From Clytia hemisphaerica (Eukaryota > Cnidaria > Hydrozoa > Leptothecata > Clytiidae): a stretch of 64,000 nucleotides of DNA. This document shows positions 12,720 to 25,860 of the stretch, in pieces. Each line of letters begins with the position of its first letter. Positions within the stretch are counted from its first letter, which is position 1. A program made the position numbers and the translations under genes. The notes beneath the pieces are model-generated. The model made no database searches. It was not told the DNA's origin and saw only the letters and a program-made list of their open reading frames with translations. Location of the stretch: positions 248,001 through 312,000 of the forward strand of contig CACVBU010000819.1 of NCBI GenBank assembly GCA_902728285.1. The letters are read 5' to 3'.

Positions 12720-12965
12720 TAAAGGCGCTGTGGTATAGTGGTCATTGACCTTGGTTGCTGCACAGGCGACGTTGAGGTTCGATTTGCAGCAGTTCACTTC
12801 CCAAGTGAATGAACCTTCGCCTGGGTCAACCCATGCCATGTGAGGGGAATTGGGTAGCCAGTCCAAGGTGCTGATGGGGCGCTCATTGAAAGTATCTATA
12901 ATTGCAAAAATAGGCCTCAAAGCCTCCTGCAACTCAACCAAACAGAAATAAAACATAATATATAC
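12720..12965 (+). mobile_element. tRNA-derived SINE, near full length
   Basis: The 5' head carries RNA polymerase III promoter boxes: an A-box-like TGGTATAGTGG near 12730 and a B-box GGTTCGATT near 12775. A non-tRNA body follows, containing CCATGCCATGTGAGGGG and AAGCCTCCTGCAACTC, shared with the inverted copy at 14715-14905. It ends in an A-rich stretch. The head does not fold as an intact tRNA, so this is a SINE and not a tRNA gene. Confidence 0.8.
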
Positions 12966-13172
12966 AAGTTAAATCAAAAAAAAAATTGTAGAGTAGAGCT
13001 GTGAGCGGAGCTGCGAAGTTCATTTGTTTTGAAATTTTGCTGCTTTGATTGGTCAGTCATTTGATGGCTACTATGCAAGTTTTCCTCCACTGATGCAAGT
13101 TACCCGACTTCACGGTAAACAACAAAGGCGACCATCAATAATTGTTCTGTTCGCGTCGCCCGACCGACTCAC

Positions 13173-13250
13173 CTTCAAAACATAAATCTTGAGTCAGCCC
13201 AGTCGCAATAATGTTGGAAATTTTTTTCAACTAAGCCCTTTTCTACATCA
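13173..13250 (-). promoter_or_regulatory. Possible 5' non-coding exon of the HMG-box gene
   Basis: On minus, a good donor (GAAG followed by GTGAGT) lies at 13173-13167. The first coding exon of the HMG-box gene begins with an acceptor at 9201, so an upstream non-coding exon is required. This is the best candidate I see. The local sequence is richer in CG and has a CCAAT-like motif. The TSS and exon length are guesses. Confidence 0.25.
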
Positions 13251-14714
13251 CCATTTGCTTCAAGTTTTTGTTTACTTCACCCACATTAGTCCCATTTGAG
13301 CTTTTTTCCATCCATCCTAATTGAAATTATCATGTCGAAATTCACTGGCATGAGCCTGGGACCCCCGAGGGCCAAAAATTGGGTCCGGTTATAAGGTCGA
13401 CGCATTTCACTGAGTTTATTTTAGCAAATTTAATGGCAAAAGATTCTGTTTTTTGCGAACAGAACAACATATATATTCAGTGGCACAAACTCAATTTCGA
13501 ATTGAGTTTTCAAACTCAATTTTGTAAAGAAAAAAATGTGAAAGGTAAATAATGCAAGATAGAAGAGAAACGACGGTACAAAAACTTGAAGGAAAATCAA
13601 CTCAATCTATTGTAATGCGTCTAACAAACAAGTAGTTTTCAAAGGTATAAAATTGAGTTTCAAATAAGTAAGTAAGTTAGAAAGTTCTAAGGCCATCATC
13701 ATGAAAGCTTTAAAGTTTTTTTTTTGTACTGATAAATAATAGGAGCATCTTTTGATTTATAGACAAACGTTATCAAACGATCCCTACACAACTGGTGGGT
13801 ATTTTATATTAATCTTTGCTTATTTCTGTTCATATTTTAGCTATAAATAGGTGTAAATAAGATACATTTCTTCCTTTACTGAAAACTACCGTGACTCTTA
13901 TCGATTTTGATTCTATGATTTATTGCTACTGTAGAAAGTATAGTTTGGTTGCAATGAAACTTTTAGTCTCGAAATTGGGGCATATGCGCCGGATATCTCC
14001 GGCACAGACTCGAGATTGGTCTTGGAGCATTGGTGCAGAGCTGATGTATACACCAAATGTTGGCGTGAGATTTATTATATTTATTATTCAATTCCTTAAC
14101 ATAATTAAGCCTAATTCAAACACATAATTATATGGCTGATTACAATTAGCCTAGAGATGTAAGGCAGTAAGGGGAGAGCGGGCAATTAATTCGTAATCAC
14201 CCCGCTCTTTGTAATCATCCGTCCTGTTGCGTCCTGTTGTAAACAAAGATTTTTATTTGTTGAAAAAAATATCGCTTGACTTATTAATCATAGACCTTTT
14301 CGCCATATTGAATTGTATGCAAAAATACAGGAACGAAAAAGCCATTGTTGGATTTGGAGTTGGAAAGTATGCAAAACATATATGCAAGTTTACACAAAGA
14401 TTAAAAAGACAACAAAGCATCTTATAAATAAATATTATAATCATTAGAACAATAAAAGATGGAATTTCTTAATCCAAAAAGAAATATTTACAGAATAACA
14501 AAAGCCTTTTAGAAATTTGTTCTTAAAGACATAGCATATTCTGTTTTCATGCCATTAAAAATTTCCACGAAGACGGAGTACACACATCAAACTTTCAAAA
14601 CACGCAAACTGAAAGCAGATTATGACGTCACACATTATCAATGTTTTGATTTGATCATTTGGCGGCTCTATTCCCAGGAGAATAATTTACCGTCAGCCGA
14701 ATAAGGATTTCTAT

Positions 14715-14905
14715 TTCTATTTGGTTGAGTTGCAGGAGGCTTTAGAGGCCTATTCTCGCAACTATAGACGCTTACTAATGAACATCTCGTCAGCACCTTG
14801 AACTGACTACCCAATTCCCCTCACATGGCATGGGTTGACCCGGGCGAAGGAACGTTGACTTGCCAAGTGAACTGCCGTGAGTGGGAATCAAACCAGGCTG
14901 CTTCA
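14715..14905 (-). mobile_element. SINE, 5' truncated
   Basis: On minus it carries the B-box-like GGTTTGATTCCC and the same body words as the 12720 SINE, but no A box. It is therefore truncated or diverged at the head. Confidence 0.65.
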
Positions 14906-15514
14906 TTTGAAAATTTCAGGCGTGTGGTCAATCACACTCCTAAAATCTTAATTTTAGTAATTTAGGCGTGTGATAAGGAGTGCTATGCACAACTTTCAGT
15001 TGTGAAACTTACTTTATGGGGTGTGATTGATCGCACTCCTCAGACATTTTAGGTGTTTGTGGAGGTGTCCGGTGCCGCGGGTCGAAATTTGAAGTGGTCG
15101 GGCCACATAATATAGTGTCTAAGGAGGCGCCACCATGGTTGGCGCCGACGGGCTGGAAAATTTTGCGAATTTCACTCCTCTAGATTGGCTAAAGCAGCCC
15201 CTTTTCTTGAAGAAGATAAAGCTCATAAAGCGCTTGAATATCATGCACAAGGTAATGTTTTTATCTTGCAAGAAAGCAAAAAAATGAGAAAAAAAAGAAA
15301 AGAGAAATACAAACAAAAAGAGAAATACAAACAAAAAGAGAAATATAAACAATTAGATTAGATTAACTGACTTTTCAAGACATTTAAAAAGTTAATTTTT
15401 TACTTCAAAAAAAATTCTTTACTCTGAAAAAAAGTGGTCGGGCCATGGCCCGACCGGCCCTACCGCTGCCGTGGCGCCTGGGTGTGCGCGTGCTATCGCA
15501 CGCCTCAAATGATG

Positions 15515-15590
15515 CAGCCTGTCAAACCCTAGCCTCTTGCACAGAAGCCAAGGTCGACTACCACTATACCACGGCACCTATATATAGGAT
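15515..15590 (-). mobile_element. SINE head fragment
   Basis: On minus, GTGCCGTGGTATAGTGG followed by TCGACCTTGGCTTCTG repeats the tRNA-like head of the 12720 SINE. The body is absent. Confidence 0.6.
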
Positions 15591-15919
15591 TATTTTGGTA
15601 CCTTCGCTGGTGATTTTTCAGCTTGAGTTTTTGTCTAATATAATGGTTTTTTGAAGTGCTTGTTCTAAGAGATGAGCAAATATAATTATTTTTAGTTTTC
15701 AAGAGAAACAAATTTAATCTTTCTTCTAGAAGATTATATATACACAAAATTCTTTAATATAATGCCAATTATGCATGTAAGTTTTATATTAATACTTTCT
15801 TTTTGCATATGTTTTGCATAATTTCTAAGGGAATTTCATCATGGCAATTCGGCCACCATAATTTTTGCATACAATTCAATATGGCGGGTAGTGGAAAGGT
15901 GAAAAGGTCTATTAATTTT

Positions 15920-16642
15920 ACAATAGCGCAAATCGAATGTTTTTATTAGAAAGCAAGGTAACAACCCCCCCCCCTCAAAAATTTTAGCGTCTGCCTTACG
16001 GCGGCAATTTCCTATTTATTACCTTTTGGTGCAGCTTTTTGGCTATACGCCAAAAACACCTCAGACGCAACATTTCTTTTCCAGCCAGACTGGTGAAACT
16101 TTAAAGTCCTTTTCAAATTTACCTTCTTCAACCAAATGGAAATGAGATTAGCTTATTTGGTCCAAAATAAAAGTATTGCTTTTATCAAAAGATAAGGATT
16201 GACATCAACATTCACATTAAACTTATCCAAAACATTTCAAATTTATACTGTAAGGTTGTTTTTATATTTTCATAATCAAAGTTGTTAGAGTTTTTAGGCT
16301 ACTAAGTCTAAGATGCAAGAAATCCTGAAGAAATCACCTACGGTTGACGGTATTTAGGACGTTTAGAGAGCAAAAAAATTTTCGTCGCCCAACCACTGCA
16401 TTGAAAAACTCAATTTTTAAGACCTAAACCGTAAACGGTGGTAAAGGTTTATAAGGTTAAGGAAAAGTAAAGTGCTTGGAAATTTTACCCTGATCTCTAG
16501 AACTAGAGCCATGCCTAGTGTAAAATGAGAAAGAATCTGAATATCACACCAGACTGTGTACATACCTGATGAACCCAGACCAAACTTAACAGCTATAAAG
16601 TCAAACCAGATCTAACTTGGCCAAAATCAAAAACTCAAAAAA
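15920..16642. other. No gene seen
   Basis: No open frame, splice-bounded exon or clear repeat beyond a short C run near 15965. Confidence 0.5.
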
Positions 16643-17782
16643 TAGTCCCGCTGCTGAGGTCGAAAATTGTTTCGTTTCGTGATACATCTCTTAGATCTAA
16701 CTTTTTTTGGTGGAAACTCGCGAATTAGTATGTGTAGATTACAAAATCGAAAAGTTTCCGCGATTTTCTAGTGCAAGTGTCGAGAAAATCGACTTAAAAG
16801 TTGACTTTTATCGAGTTAATCGATTTTAATCGATTTTCATGAACTTAACAGTTTCTAGGTCATGAGTTTTCACTTTTATGATGCATTTTGCTTGTAAATA
16901 CTAAAAGCCATCAAAATATTACAATAATAATTAATTCAAGCGATGAGAATCGGCTAAAATCGATAAAATCATCGATTAAACAATAAACATCGAATTTCAA
17001 CTGAAAAACTCCGAATGAGTCTGTAGACTTCAAAAATTGTCTGATTTGGCTGAAATTTTGCACACTTGGCCCTTGGGTGAATATCTGCAGATCTAAGTTT
17101 TCATTTTTTGAAAGTTTGGATTTTTGGGGTCTGGGGACGAGTTTTTCGTCAAAACGAGGCTGAAACTTAGGGGCGGCCTGCAGACCTCAACAATGGTCAG
17201 ATTTTGCTGAAACGTTGCACACTTGGTCCTTGGGTGAATATCTACAGATATAATTTGTCAATTTTTGAAAGTTTGGATTTTTGGGGTCTGGGGACGAGTT
17301 CTTCGTCAAAACGAGGCTGAAACTTTAGGGCATACTGTAGACTTAAAAATGGTCTGATTTGACTGAAATTTCGCATATTTGCTGCGTTAGTGAATATCTG
17401 CAAATCTAAACATCCAGTTTTTTAAAAATATTTATATTTGGGGTCCGGAGACGAGTTTCTTGTGAAAACGAGGCTTTGCGTGGGCAGCCTGTAGACTGGA
17501 CAGGGTTAAATGGATGAAATTTTGCAAAACTTTTTCCATACTGATTTTCCTTTTTTGAAATTGTTTTGAAAGACCAGAAACATGTTTTCCGTCGACGACA
17601 CTTAATCCATGGGAAAATTTTTACGTTAGCTCCAAAGAAAATAAAAATTACTTTGCTGGATCATCTTCAGTTAGCGAAATTTGTAGACGAATGAACAAGC
17701 AAACCTTGACACGAGGAACAAACACTTAAAAATATCTTTATGTGGAGTTATGATATGAGCGTATAGTGATCGTGTCACTGCC

Positions 17783-18182
17783 AGGACTGTCTAGAAGCAG
17801 CCGGCGAAGTAATTTTTTAGAAATATGTGTTCTTATTTGCTAGGAGGGAGCTTTTTATGGTCTTCAAGTTTTTTTTATTTAAATGATGTGTTCTAATTTC
17901 TAGGAAACCTGTAGCTATGTCTCCCAAAATTTATCATTATTCCATGGAGGATGTGTTCTGAAATTAAAGGAGAAACCTTTTGCCTACAAATGTCTAATTA
18001 TTTCCTTGAAAGGTGTGTTCTGAAGCTTTCTTTAGCTTTCTAGGGTTGCCAGGTAACAAGAACACACCAATTTTTCATAATTTTTCGATACCCCTGTCTC
18101 ATTGCATCTCAGAACACATCAAGTTTTCTAGCTCCTACAGAACACCTCCTAAAAAAGATCGCCTCGTCGGCTGCTTTTGACT
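17783..18182. repeat. Inverted unit with GTGTTCTGAA words
   Basis: GAAGCAGCCGGCGAAG at the left pairs with CGCCTCGTCGGCTGCTTTT at the right. Between them GTGTTCT and its complement AGAACAC recur about eight times. It lies inside the large foldback element. Confidence 0.5.
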
Positions 18183-18785
18183 GTCGTATATATTACTAAT
18201 CTATAGTCTGAATAGGTTTAAACGCCGTAGGATTTGTAGATGAGAGCAAACGAGCACTCATTTTAGACCAATATCGCATTAATCTTGTATATTTTTTCAT
18301 GATAGTGGTTGAAGCCTAGTTTTTCATGATGGATTATATTGATATACCTATCTCGTATTGCAATATGAAGGGACCTGGTTCTTTGAGTAAAATAGATCTC
18401 AATCGCTTTCTTCACTCTTGAGGTTGAATCAAGGTTGATAAACGTCTTTAAACATTTCTTCATTCTTTATCAGCTCGATAAGACGTCGTATAATTAATCC
18501 AGGAATATTGAAAAAGTGAGAAAGAATCACCAGAAGACAAAATTGTTGTTGTAGATAATGTTTATAATAGCAAGCCTTTAGTTATTACCTCACTTTGTCT
18601 CCTTTATTATTCTACACGGGACCAACGTTCGGTATTCTCTATTCAGGAAAAATTCCTAGAGTAATCAGTGCACTACTTTTAATAGCAGCCTAATAAAACC
18701 TCCCGTTTCCTGTTCTTCCCCTCAATGAAAGACTGGTTCTAGGTCAGAGATCTCTGCAACTGAATCAAGGGATGGGGAAGTTGAT

Positions 18786-19206
18786 GTTCAAATTATCGAC
18801 CCTTTTTACGCCGGCTCTTATTGGCGTTATTTTAGAGCTCGTGGCCTAACGTACCGGCGTTAAAAAGGCTGACGTAAAAAGAGCCAAAATTATAAATTTT
18901 AAACCTAAAAGCGGGGTTTCTTTTTTTTGAACCATTTTTTCACAATCGAAGTGGCTTTCTGAACAAATTCAAGGTGGAAATTACCGAAATTCTTGCCTCG
19001 TATCCAAGTAAATAAGTGAATTTCGACGATAAAAATTTTACGCAAATTTTCCTACTCACAGATGGCATTTTGATGAAATATTCTGTCATAATTTTCTGTT
19101 TTGAAGCCTAAATTAAATTGCAGTTTTTGCAGGTTTTGGTGTTATTTGCAGCCCTTATTGGCGTAGGCCCAAAAATGGGCAGTGGCGTAAAACGGACCGA
19201 TGAGGT
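18786..19206. mobile_element. Probable MITE with TTTTTACGCC ends
   Basis: TCGACCCTTTTTACGCC at the left resembles the reverse complement of GGCGTAAAACGGACCGA at the right. CTTATTGGCGT words are shared by both halves. It lies inside the large foldback element. Confidence 0.5.
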
Positions 19207-20732
19207 AATATGAATTGTCACTGCACTGAATAAAACGAGATATAAATCTTTCTTGAGAGAGAGAGGTACATCCCTGTGTCACGATCTGGTGGGACCACTC
19301 TACTCATTGAAAATAGTTGCCGTAAAATCGTCCCCGCTAAGAAAGATATGCTGAAATTCCAATGAAGTACAGTAGTTCATGAGATTTATCTCCAGAAGGA
19401 AAAACTAAGCTTTTGGGGCTGAATCTCCATCTCTTCTTCATTTCTTCAAAACAAAGCTAGGATGCACGACATTTTGAATAACTGCGGCAGTAGCTAAAGC
19501 TTAAGGAATTTAGCAAATCCGAAAAATGAGATTTCCCCTTGAATTTTTAGCATACCTGTCGTACAACTTCTATACCTTTTAAGTTTTATTTTATTTGACA
19601 CGAAATTCGATCATGATGAAGTTTCAGTCAAATAAAAGACAATTTCATCAAAAATAGTGAAGACCTTAAAAACATCGCAATCAATATCTTTGAAGAAAAA
19701 AAGTTGCATCTGCCCTTTAAAAATTGCAAACTTTTCTTTTAGGACGCTTGCTTCCAGGCTCTTTGTGCCAGAGTTTATGTAATATGAAATGTAAACTGTT
19801 GCCCCAAAACATTCAGCCAAGGGAACAAGTCTACTTCAAAATACTGCCACGCTGCCCCAAAGTTTCAGCCTCGCTTTGACGAGAAACTCGTCCCAAACTC
19901 GTCCCCAGGCCCCAAAAATACAAATTTTCAAAAAAAGAAAAATTGGATCTGCAGATATTAACCCAAGGGCCAAGTGTGCAAAATTTTAGACAAATCCAAC
20001 CATTTTTTAAGTCTGCAGTGTGTCTTAAAGTTTCAGCCTCGTTTTGACGAAGAACTCGTCCCCAGACCCCAAAAATCCAAACTTTCAAAAATTGACAAAT
20101 TATATCTGTAGATATTCACCCAAGGACCAAGTGTGCAAAATTTCAGCAATTCTGACCATTGTTGAGGTCTGCGCAGGCCGCCCCTAAGTATCAGCCTCGT
20201 TTTGACGAAAAACTCGTCCCCAGACCCCAAAAATCAAAATTTTCAAAAAATGAAAACTTAGATCTGCAGATATTCACCCAAGGGCCAAGTGTGCAAAATT
20301 TCAGCCAAATTAAACAATTTTTGAAGTCTACAGACTCACGGCGTTCGAGTTAGTTTTTCAGTTGACATTCGATGTTTTATCGATGATTTTATCGATTTTA
20401 GCCGTTTTTCCTACATTTTCATCGCTTGAATTAATTATTAGTGTAATATTTTGATAGCTTTTAGTATTTACAAGCAAAATACATCATAAAAGTGAAAACT
20501 CATGACCTAGAAACTGTTAAGTTCATGAAAATCGATTAAAATCGATTAACTCGATAAAAGTCAACTTTTAAGTCGATTTTCTCGACACTTGCACTAGAAA
20601 ATCGCGGAAACTTTTCGATTTTGTAATCTACACATACTAATTCGCGAGTTTCCACCAAAAAAAGTTAGATCTAAGAGATGTATCACGAAAATCGTTTTCT
20701 AGCCACTTTTTTCGATCTCAGCAGCGGGACTA

Positions 20733-21215
20733 AAATAAATTTTATGAACGAGAACGGAAGAACTTTCACTTTCTTCTTCTTGGATTTCCCTTCGCTACTA
20801 GATCGACCATTTTTATTTATCTGATAAAACCGATAAAACCGATGGCGGATTGGCGGTCGCCCCACAGTTGAAGCGTCGCCTCTCTTTTTCTATAAACGTC
20901 CAAGTTTTTTTGCGGTTTTTCGCGAAAATGAGCGGGAAATGAGCGAACGAAAGAAAATTATGTTACTTACACCCGAGGTACTGTAGCTAGGTGGTAAATC
21001 ATAGTAACTTCATTTTCAGTCATTTTCGTCCATTATCATCTGTCGCTGTCGACTAATACCACTGGCACTGACCTTGGCTGCTGGAGCTTGAAGGATGGAC
21101 CCTATCAGATCAGATAGGAATATTTATATTTGGTAAATTTACGAAAGCATCCACCGAAGGCGGACTTCAAAATATCTGTTCTGAAGGCACGTTCCAGCTG
21201 GATATGGCAGTCTAT
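20733..21215. other. No gene seen
   Basis: No supported exon. The words ATCTGTTCT and CCAGCTGG near 21170-21205 belong to the iterated-word region that resumes after the MITE at 21216-21555. Confidence 0.5.
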
Positions 21216-21555
21216 CCCGGGGGGGCACTGGGTTTGCGGACTGACGGTATGTGCGGGCCAAAAATTGGCTTTTAAAATTGCATTCTTACAGTGCAGTAAA
21301 AATCAGTGAAAATCATACCCTTAGAGTGCATTTTCCCCCAAATTTTCGATTCCTTTCGTGCCAAAAATGGTCAAAATTCTAGCAATTTTGGTCAAAATAT
21401 CTAGGATTTTCAAAAATTTTCTGAAATTTTCTGAAATTTCTACCCTTACAGTGCATCTCTAGTTTTTCCGACCCTTACAGTGCATTTTAAACATGTTGGA
21501 AAAGGTACCCTTAGGACCCGCACATACCCGTCGGTCCTTTTGCCCAGCTGCCCCC
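21216..21555. mobile_element. G-run hAT-like MITE family, copy 1
   Basis: The ends are CCCGGGGGGGCACTGGG and, inverted, GGGGGCAGCTGGG. GACTGACGGTATGTGCGGG near the left pairs with CCGCACATACCCGTCGGTC near the right. CCCTTACAGTGCA-type words recur inside. Closely related copies are at 57988-58319 and 63483-63787. Confidence 0.7.
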
Positions 21556-21556
21556 A

Positions 21557-22345
<789 letters not shown>

Positions 22346-22430
22346 AGAACAGATATTTGCAAATTTTAGGTCGGTGGCTGCTTCTGAATTTGGGATACCC
22401 TTTTGCCAGGAGGTATCCACATATTACTAG

Positions 22431-23250
22431 CCTATCTCTATCCCAACACGCGATTTTTTGATCACGGTGTCGAGGAAAAAGCCGTGGTCGTCTGGTACAG
22501 GCAAACATATTACAAGAAATGATTTTTGATTTTTATCTTAAAATGGTTCGGCGTTAGAAGCATAAAAAAGTCGATAATACGCATAGAACGAGATTGAAAG
22601 GACTCTTGGCTCGTATCCTGATTTTCCGGTCGACTTTTCTCAACTTATTATCATAATGATTTTACATATTACATGATAATCAGGTTAGAGATAATGTTAC
22701 AGGCAATATGGATCTTCAATGAGTTTAATAAATAAGGCTCAGCTCAAGCTGGAGTGCTTTAGATTTTCACATAAAGCTAGTAAAAATTTAAAGTTAAAAG
22801 TATCGTTGGTTGATGATAATTGGCTCAATTTTCCACTAGAAGAAGATTTCACGTATCAAGCTAATGTCTTAACCAACTAAATGTCAAGTTATCCAGCTTT
22901 TTATCATCATCCAGTAATTAGTCAATAATGAAGCATTCGAAACGACACAAGAAATTCGGCAGATTTGAGACTTGAGTGAAGTATTTAATTGGAAGAAAGT
23001 TAAAAAACTCCAATTGATCAAAAAACTCAGGTTTGTTAAACCTTTATTAGATCCGAATTAACTTTGTTTTTCGTACATGAATGCGAAAGAAACTAAATTC
23101 GTTATACCATCAAAAATTTCGGAAAAGTGTCCCAACTTTGTGAAATCTCGTTTTGAACAAATTTGTTTCGCATCGCTGATATCACAAACATAAATTAGAC
23201 AGGAGCGCCTCTTGTTTTTTTAAGAGTCTTTTGTTGTATTGTTTCTACAC
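22431..23250. other. No gene seen
   Basis: AT-rich DNA upstream of the gene starting near 23281. It may hold regulatory sequence, but I recognise no specific site. Confidence 0.5.
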
Positions 23251-23251
23251 C

Positions 23252-23259
23252 TATAAAAG
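23252..23259 (+). promoter_or_regulatory. TATA box of the plus-strand A-B-C gene
   Basis: TATAAAAG stands about 30 bases before the inferred start of a non-coding first exon (about 23281-23359), which ends at a perfect GTAAGT donor at 23360. The next exon opens at an acceptor (CATATAG) at 23541, ten or so bases before the ATG. The minus-strand paralogue has the same arrangement. Confidence 0.65.
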
Positions 23260-23552
23260 ACTTTCGAATCAGGATAACAGCATTCAAGCTTGAGCTAGAA
23301 GCAAAAGGCTCAAGACAACCATTTCACTTTGTGCGTGGTATAGCTTTGCTTCAGCATATGTAAGTTGATTTTAGGGGATCAATAAAAAACTTTGCTTTGA
23401 GAGGAGGGTTTGAGAGCAATCCTTTCTGAGTAAAATGAGGTTCTGCGGGGTTCGGTTCAATAATAATTCCATGTAACCGGTAAAACACCTTTTTAGTTTT
23501 ACCGTACCTCTAACAACTTTTTAATTTCTTTTTGACATATAGGAGTGCAAGC

Positions 23553-25379
23553 ATGGTGTCGTTGAAATGTTGCCAGTTGTTGCTTTTAGTTGCCATGGTA
23601 TCTGCTTATAACTACGAACGAGATGGAAGAGAGTTTGCAGACAATCTAGATGAACCTGCTCGAGAAAGTTTCCACCGTGAGTCCGTCTCCAATTTTTTGA
23701 GATACTGAATACCGTATCTATGTTTAAAAAAAATCTAGTAGTTTTAAACTACATAGTGTTAGTGTAGATATCTTTTTTCGTCTAGTGTTTTCTTATTGAT
23801 AGCCCTGTTTCACTCAAAAAGCAAGATCGTTTTTAGTCTTTTAGAATTTCAAACTTAGTTCCAAAAATTGCAACGAGACTGACAGAAGCTAGAGAAATCT
23901 TGACTGACAGACTTACTTTCATACAATAATACATGTCTCCGTCAGTCAGATTTACATGTTCTTCATGTTCATTATATTTATATCATTTTACATATAGGAC
24001 AAAATTACGAGGACTCTCCAAACAACTCTGAGAAAAGATACCAAGCTGATGCTAACGAATCACCTTTTGAAGACAGTGAACCAAGACGTGTTCGAAGTGA
24101 AGAAACCAATAGCCGAAATGACAACCCATTCATTGATGGAAAAGTATGGTGGGGTGGAAAAGACGAACCGGAGACCCAATACAAAAATGAAATGAACAGA
24201 GATCTGGAAAACATTGAAGAAACCAATAGCCGAAATGACAACCGTGAATCTGATCATCGATTTGAGAACACCATAGCCAACAATGATCAAGAAAATTCGC
24301 TTAAAGATGATCAGTATCAATCACCAGATTTCCGAAGAGAACCTATGGATAATGAATTGCAATCTGATCCTGCTGTCAGAACCCGAATTGCCAACTGGTG
24401 GAACACATTTGATCATGGTGGTTTATCAAAATGTGCTCCTAACACCTACTTGACTGGTCTATGGAGAAGTGCCAGACATCGACCAGATCGACTTGGATTA
24501 CTTGAACAAGGAGATTGTAAATCAACACCTTTCCCATCTAATGGTTACTCACGTTGTTACAAATTGAATATCTGGCACAGTTTCGATCGAAAAGGTTGGG
24601 CACAATGTCGTAGGGGTTACTTCATCCAATCTATTACTTCAACCAGAGGAAAGGGCCTTCACAATATTGAAGAACTCCACTGCTGCAAGCCAAAAGCATC
24701 TATCCAAGGTAGATGCCATAAAGAGAATGTTTGGAGGTCTTTTGACCATAAGGGCTGGTCCAGATGCAGAGCAGGTACCTACATGCAAGGTATATTTCGA
24801 AACACCTGTGATCAATTATTCTGCCTTGAGGAATTTAGGTGTTGCTCAATGAAACAAAGTATTCCAAATCCTGGCAGAATCGCAGTAAGTAGAGCAAACT
24901 GGTGGCATTCTTTTGATCGTCAAGGTTGGTCTACATGTCCTGCAGGTCAGTATATCACTGGTTTTTATCGAAGTGCTAGGAGAATACCAGACGGTATTTG
25001 GCGCCTTGAGGAGGCTAAATGTAAAAGTGCACCATTAGGATGGGTCCCGAGAAGACAACAACAATGCTACAAACTCAACATCTGGAGTTCCTTTGACCGT
25101 AAAGGATGGGGAAAGTGCAAACATGGCTATTACATGCAAGGTATTTACCGCACCAATGGAAGAAACTTACATAACATTGAAGAATTCCGCTGCTGCAAAC
25201 CCAAAAATCACCATGTCGTCCAAAGGAGTTGCCGAAAACAAAACGTTTGGCATTCTTTCGACAGGAAAGGATGGTCCCAGTGCCCTGGTAATACCTACAT
25301 GACTGGAATATGGAGAAACAATTGCAACTGGCTTTATTGTATTGAGGAATTCGAATGCTGTTCAATGAAATACGTTTAG
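23553..25379 (+). CDS. Secreted six-module cysteine-rich protein (gene 1)
   Basis: The coding exons are 23553-23676 and 23998-25379, joined in phase 1 (CAC-C before GTGAGT; acceptor CATATAG), giving 501 residues. Residues 1 to about 17 form a signal peptide (LKCCQLLLLVAMVSA). An acidic, Asn-rich spacer of about 110 residues follows and contains a duplicated EETNSRNDN phrase. The C-terminal ~340 residues hold modules A-B-C-A-B-C. A has NWWNTFDHGG and DRLGLLEQGDCKS. B has SFDRKGWAQC and LHNIEELHCC. C has SFDHKGWSRC and CLEEFRCCSMK. Each module ends in a Cys or Cys-Cys. The layout loosely recalls dermatopontin-type modules, but I cannot assign a family or function. Extracellular location is inferred from the signal peptide and cysteine density. 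The near neighbours at 26696-29426 and 36358-37449 are paralogues. Confidence 0.88.
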
Positions 25380-25854
25380 AGATAACGTCAAAGAAACTAG
25401 AATGAGGGATAGTATATGAATAACGAGACCTCACTTTTAATAGACCAAGGAGAGTTTTCTTTAATTTTGTATTTTTTTTTATAGGTGGGTGAAATTAAAT
25501 CTTCTAAGACCTGTACTACCATTTTCGTTAAAATGCAAGCTAAGTGGGTCAAGTATGACTTTTCGGATAGCTGTTTCTTGAAAAAATGAAACACTAAGCT
25601 TTAGCTTCGATATTTGTTTAAATTAACTTTACAATAACAACTTTACCCAACTTGTAATTTCTTGTTAGGGATAAACTTTTATTTTTTTTTCTATTTTCTT
25701 TTACAACTTTAATTTATGTAGACTTTTTTATAGCTTTCAATTTTCTTTTTTGATTTCGGGAAAAAATTCATGTTCAACATAACTTTTTTTAGATAAATTT
25801 ATCGCAAACAATCCTCCTGTAGAAGGGTGTTTCCCCCGTGGAGTGTCCTCTGTC

Positions 25855-25860
25855 AATAAA
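25855..25860 (+). terminator. Possible polyadenylation signal of gene 1
   Basis: AATAAA occurs about 475 bases after the stop codon, the first good match downstream. It is not verified by transcript data. Confidence 0.35.

Larger units (their letters stand above)
14283..15917. mobile_element. Diverged foldback element containing SINE insertions
   Basis: ATAGACCTTTTCGCC...AATATTG-type sequence at 14283-14400 matches the reverse complement of 15780-15917, including ATTGTATGCAAAAAT and GCAAAACATAT. The arms are imperfect. Two SINE pieces and a fragment resembling the 31771 MITE (around 15070-15470) lie between them. Confidence 0.4.
16645..20730. mobile_element. 4.1-kb foldback transposon with ~0.9-kb inverted arms
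   Basis: The left arm (about 16645-17530) and right arm (about 19845-20730) are reverse complements with few differences, starting GTCCCGCTGCTGAG. TA lies directly outside each end (16643-16644, 20731-20732). Each arm contains about three copies of a ~165-bp unit with the words TTGGGGTCTGGGGACGAG and TTCGTCAAAACGAGGC, plus a block rich in ATCGATTTT. The centre holds two smaller inverted-repeat units and no transposase frame. It is a Foldback-type or long-TIR non-autonomous element. Confidence 0.8.

Noticed and set aside
12720..12795. A tRNA gene.
   Set aside because: A and B boxes are present, but no full cloverleaf follows and the sequence continues into a repeated SINE body.
24005..24320. 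Minus-strand frames opposite gene 1.
   Set aside because: Antisense shadows of the acidic spacer and domain, which have signal peptide, splice sites and paralogues on plus.
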